A DNA stretch of 6,438 nucleotides from Bacteroidia bacterium. GTDB lineage: Bacteria > Bacteroidota > Bacteroidia > Flavobacteriales > Flavobacteriaceae. Each line of letters opens with the position of its first letter. Within the stretch, counting starts at the first letter, position 1. The stretch spans positions 1 through 6,438 of the forward strand of contig JAUIJW010000137.1 of the NCBI GenBank assembly GCA_030431085.1, in the 5' to 3' direction. A program made the translations under genes and the position numbers. This document shows, in pieces, positions 4,677 to 6,438 of this stretch. The notes under the pieces were generated by a model, which had not been told where the DNA came from, did not search any database, and was given only the letters and a program-made list of their open reading frames with translations.

Positions 4677-6438
4677 ATGGCTAGAGATTTAAAATATACA
4701 AGAAATATAGGTATTGCAGCACATATTGATGCTGGAAAAACTACAACAACAGAACGTATCTTATTTTATACAGGTAAGACACATAAGATTGGTGAGGTGC
4801 ACGATGGTGCTTCTACTATGGACTGGATGGAGCAAGAAGCAGAAAGAGGTATTACTATTACTTCTGCAGCGACTACCTGTACATGGAACTTCCCAACAGA
4901 AAATGGTAAACCAACTGCAGATGCAAAAGGTTATCATTTTAATATTATTGATACTCCTGGTCACGTTGACTTTACAGTAGAAGTAAACCGTTCGCTACGT
5001 GTGTTAGATGGTTTAGTGTTCTTGTTTAGTGCGGTTGATGGTGTTGAGCCTCAATCTGAAACTAACTGGAGGTTAGCAGACAACTATAAAGTGCCAAGAA
5101 TTGGGTTTGTTAATAAAATGGACCGTCAAGGATCAAACTTCTTAGCTGTATCTCAGCAAGTAAAAGATATGTTAGGTTCTAATGCGGTACCTATTGTATT
5201 GCCAATTGGCGATGAAGCAGACTTTAGAGGTATTGTTGATTTGGTGAAAAATAGAGCTATTGTTTGGCATGATGAAACTCAAGGCGCTACTTTTGATGTG
5301 ATTGACATTCCTGAAGATTTAAAAGATGAAGCAGCAGAGTTAAGAGCTAAATTAATTGAAGAGGTAGCAGCTTACGATGAGAATCTTCTAGAGAAATTTA
5401 TGGAAGATGAGGAGTCTATTACAGAAGAAGAAGTTCATGCGGCGTTAAGAGCTGCGGTAATGGATATGTCTATTATTCCGATGATTTGTGGATCTTCATT
5501 TAAAAATAAAGGTGTTCAGTTTTTATTAGATGCAGTTTGTCGTTATTTACCTTCACCGGTAGATAAAGATGCCATAGAAGGAACTAATCCAGATACTGAT
5601 GAGTCAATTTCTAGAAAGCCATCAGTAAAAGAACCGTTCTCTGCTTTAGCATTTAAAATTGCTACAGATCCTTTTGTAGGTCGTTTGGCATTTTTTAGAA
5701 CTTATTCTGGTCGTTTAGATGCAGGGTCGTATATCTTAAATAACCGTTCAGGTAAAAAAGAAAGAATTTCGAGAATATATCAAATGCACTCTAACAAGCA
5801 GTTAGCTATCGATTATATTGAAGCTGGTGATATTGGAGCGGCTGTTGGATTTAAAGATATTAAAACGGGAGATACTTTATCAGATGAAAAAGCACCTATC
5901 GTTTTAGAAAGTATGGATTTCCCAGATCCAGTAATTGGTTTAGCAGTAGAGCCTAAAACTAAGGCTGATGTTGATAAATTGGGGATAGCTTTGTCTAAAT
6001 TGGCAGAAGAAGATCCAACATTTACTGTAAGAACAGATGAGGCTTCAGGGCAAACCATCATTTCTGGTATGGGTGAGTTGCACTTAGAGATTTTAGTAGA
6101 TCGTTTAAAGCGTGAATTTAAAGTTGAAGTAAATCAAGGGCAACCACAGGTTGAGTACAAAGAAGCAATTACTAAAGTTGCGGAACATAGAGAGGTTTAC
6201 AAAAAACAATCTGGTGGTCGTGGTAAGTTTGCTGATATAGTATTTAGATTAGAGCCAGCTGAAGAAGGAAAACAAGGTTTAGAATTTGTTTCTGAAATTA
6301 AAGGTGGTAATATTCCAAAAGAATTTGTACCGTCTGTTGAGAAAGGGTTTAAAATGGCAATGAAAAATGGTCCTTTAGCAGGTTATGAGGTTGATGCGAT
6401 GAAAGTTACCTTATTAGATGGTTCTTATCACGATGTGG
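4677..6438 (+). CDS. fusA: translation elongation factor G (N-terminal 587 residues, cut by the window edge)
   Basis: EF-G is the GTPase that moves tRNAs and mRNA through the ribosome after peptide transfer and, with RRF, splits ribosomes for recycling. The frame is open from ATG 4677 to the edge. The G domain carries AHIDAGKT (15-22, P-loop), RGITI (57-61, switch I), DTPGH (92-96), NKMD (146-149) and CGSSFKNKG (271-279, G5). Domain II follows from about 315, domain III includes GMGELHLEI (464-472), and domain IV begins near 488 with QSGGRGKFAD (511-520). About 120 residues (rest of domain IV and domain V) lie outside. All GTPase motifs are intact, so this is the canonical EF-G rather than the divergent second EF-G of some Bacteroidota. 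His469 and Leu473, at fusidic-acid resistance hotspots, are the usual residues. The gene is 5 nt after rpsG; rpsJ is the likely next gene to the right (inference). Confidence 0.98.
   Translation, partial: MARDLKYTRNIGIAAHIDAGKTTTTERILFYTGKTHKIGEVHDGASTMDWMEQEAERGITITSAATTCTWNFPTENGKPTADAKGYHFNIIDTPGHVDFTVEVNRSLRVLDGLVFLFSAVDGVEPQSETNWRLADNYKVPRIGFVNKMDRQGSNFLAVSQQVKDMLGSNAVPIVLPIGDEADFRGIVDLVKNRAIVWHDETQGATFDVIDIPEDLKDEAAELRAKLIEEVAAYDENLLEKFMEDEESITEEEVHAALRAAVMDMSIIPMICGSSFKNKGVQFLLDAVCRYLPSPVDKDAIEGTNPDTDESISRKPSVKEPFSALAFKIATDPFVGRLAFFRTYSGRLDAGSYILNNRSGKKERISRIYQMHSNKQLAIDYIEAGDIGAAVGFKDIKTGDTLSDEKAPIVLESMDFPDPVIGLAVEPKTKADVDKLGIALSKLAEEDPTFTVRTDEASGQTIISGMGELHLEILVDRLKREFKVEVNQGQPQVEYKEAITKVAEHREVYKKQSGGRGKFADIVFRLEPAEEGKQGLEFVSEIKGGNIPKEFVPSVEKGFKMAMKNGPLAGYEVDAMKVTLLDGSYHDV

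Noticed and set aside
4761..4964. 67-codon minus-strand ORF
   Set aside because: It is antisense to the fusA G domain and resembles no protein.
4714..4980. 88-codon plus-strand ORF in a second frame
   Set aside because: It overlaps the fusA G domain in another frame. The fusA frame carries intact GTPase motifs across the same bases.
5813..6061. 82-codon minus-strand ORF
   Set aside because: It is antisense to fusA domains II-III, with no independent support.

Overview
The window reads as a chromosomal segment from a member of Flavobacteriaceae (phylum Bacteroidota). This rests on low GC content, a SusC/RagA-type TonB-linked outer membrane protein, a promoter of the Bacteroidota type (TTTG, 19 bp, TAnnTTTG) before the ribosomal genes, start codons without Shine-Dalgarno sequences, and ribosomal and EF-G protein sequences of flavobacterial character. 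Genus cannot be fixed from the sequence alone.

The left half is on the minus strand. Positions 1-1663 hold the N-terminal 554 residues of a SusC-type importer: signal peptide, carboxypeptidase-D regulatory-like domain, TonB box, plug and the start of the barrel. Its C-terminal half, and probably a SusD-like lipoprotein partner, lie beyond the left edge. A 155-bp AT-rich gap with a possible promoter and overlapping inverted and direct repeats separates it from a complete 565-residue Omp85-superfamily protein (1819-3516). That protein has a signal peptide, POTRA-type periplasmic domains and a C-terminal barrel with the RGF motif. Both genes encode outer membrane proteins, but a functional link between them is only an inference.

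A 279-bp intergenic region (3517-3795) separates this half from the divergent plus-strand half. It carries a possible -7 element for the Omp85 gene, a purine-rich patch that may be a decayed intergenic repeat, and a consensus promoter for the ribosomal operon.

The right half is the start of the str operon: rpsL (S12), a 24-nt gap, rpsG (S7), a 5-nt gap, and fusA (EF-G, cut by the right edge after 587 residues). The three genes are almost certainly co-transcribed from the promoter at 3713-3743. S12 and S7 are small-subunit proteins of the decoding centre and head, and EF-G drives translocation on the same ribosome. Residues in S12 and EF-G that are known drug-resistance hotspots carry the usual wild-type identities.

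I found no mobile element, CRISPR array, RNA gene or clearly new system. The points most worth a second look are the unassigned Omp85 protein beside the SusC gene, the repeats in front of the SusC gene, and the degenerate patch in the divergent intergenic region.
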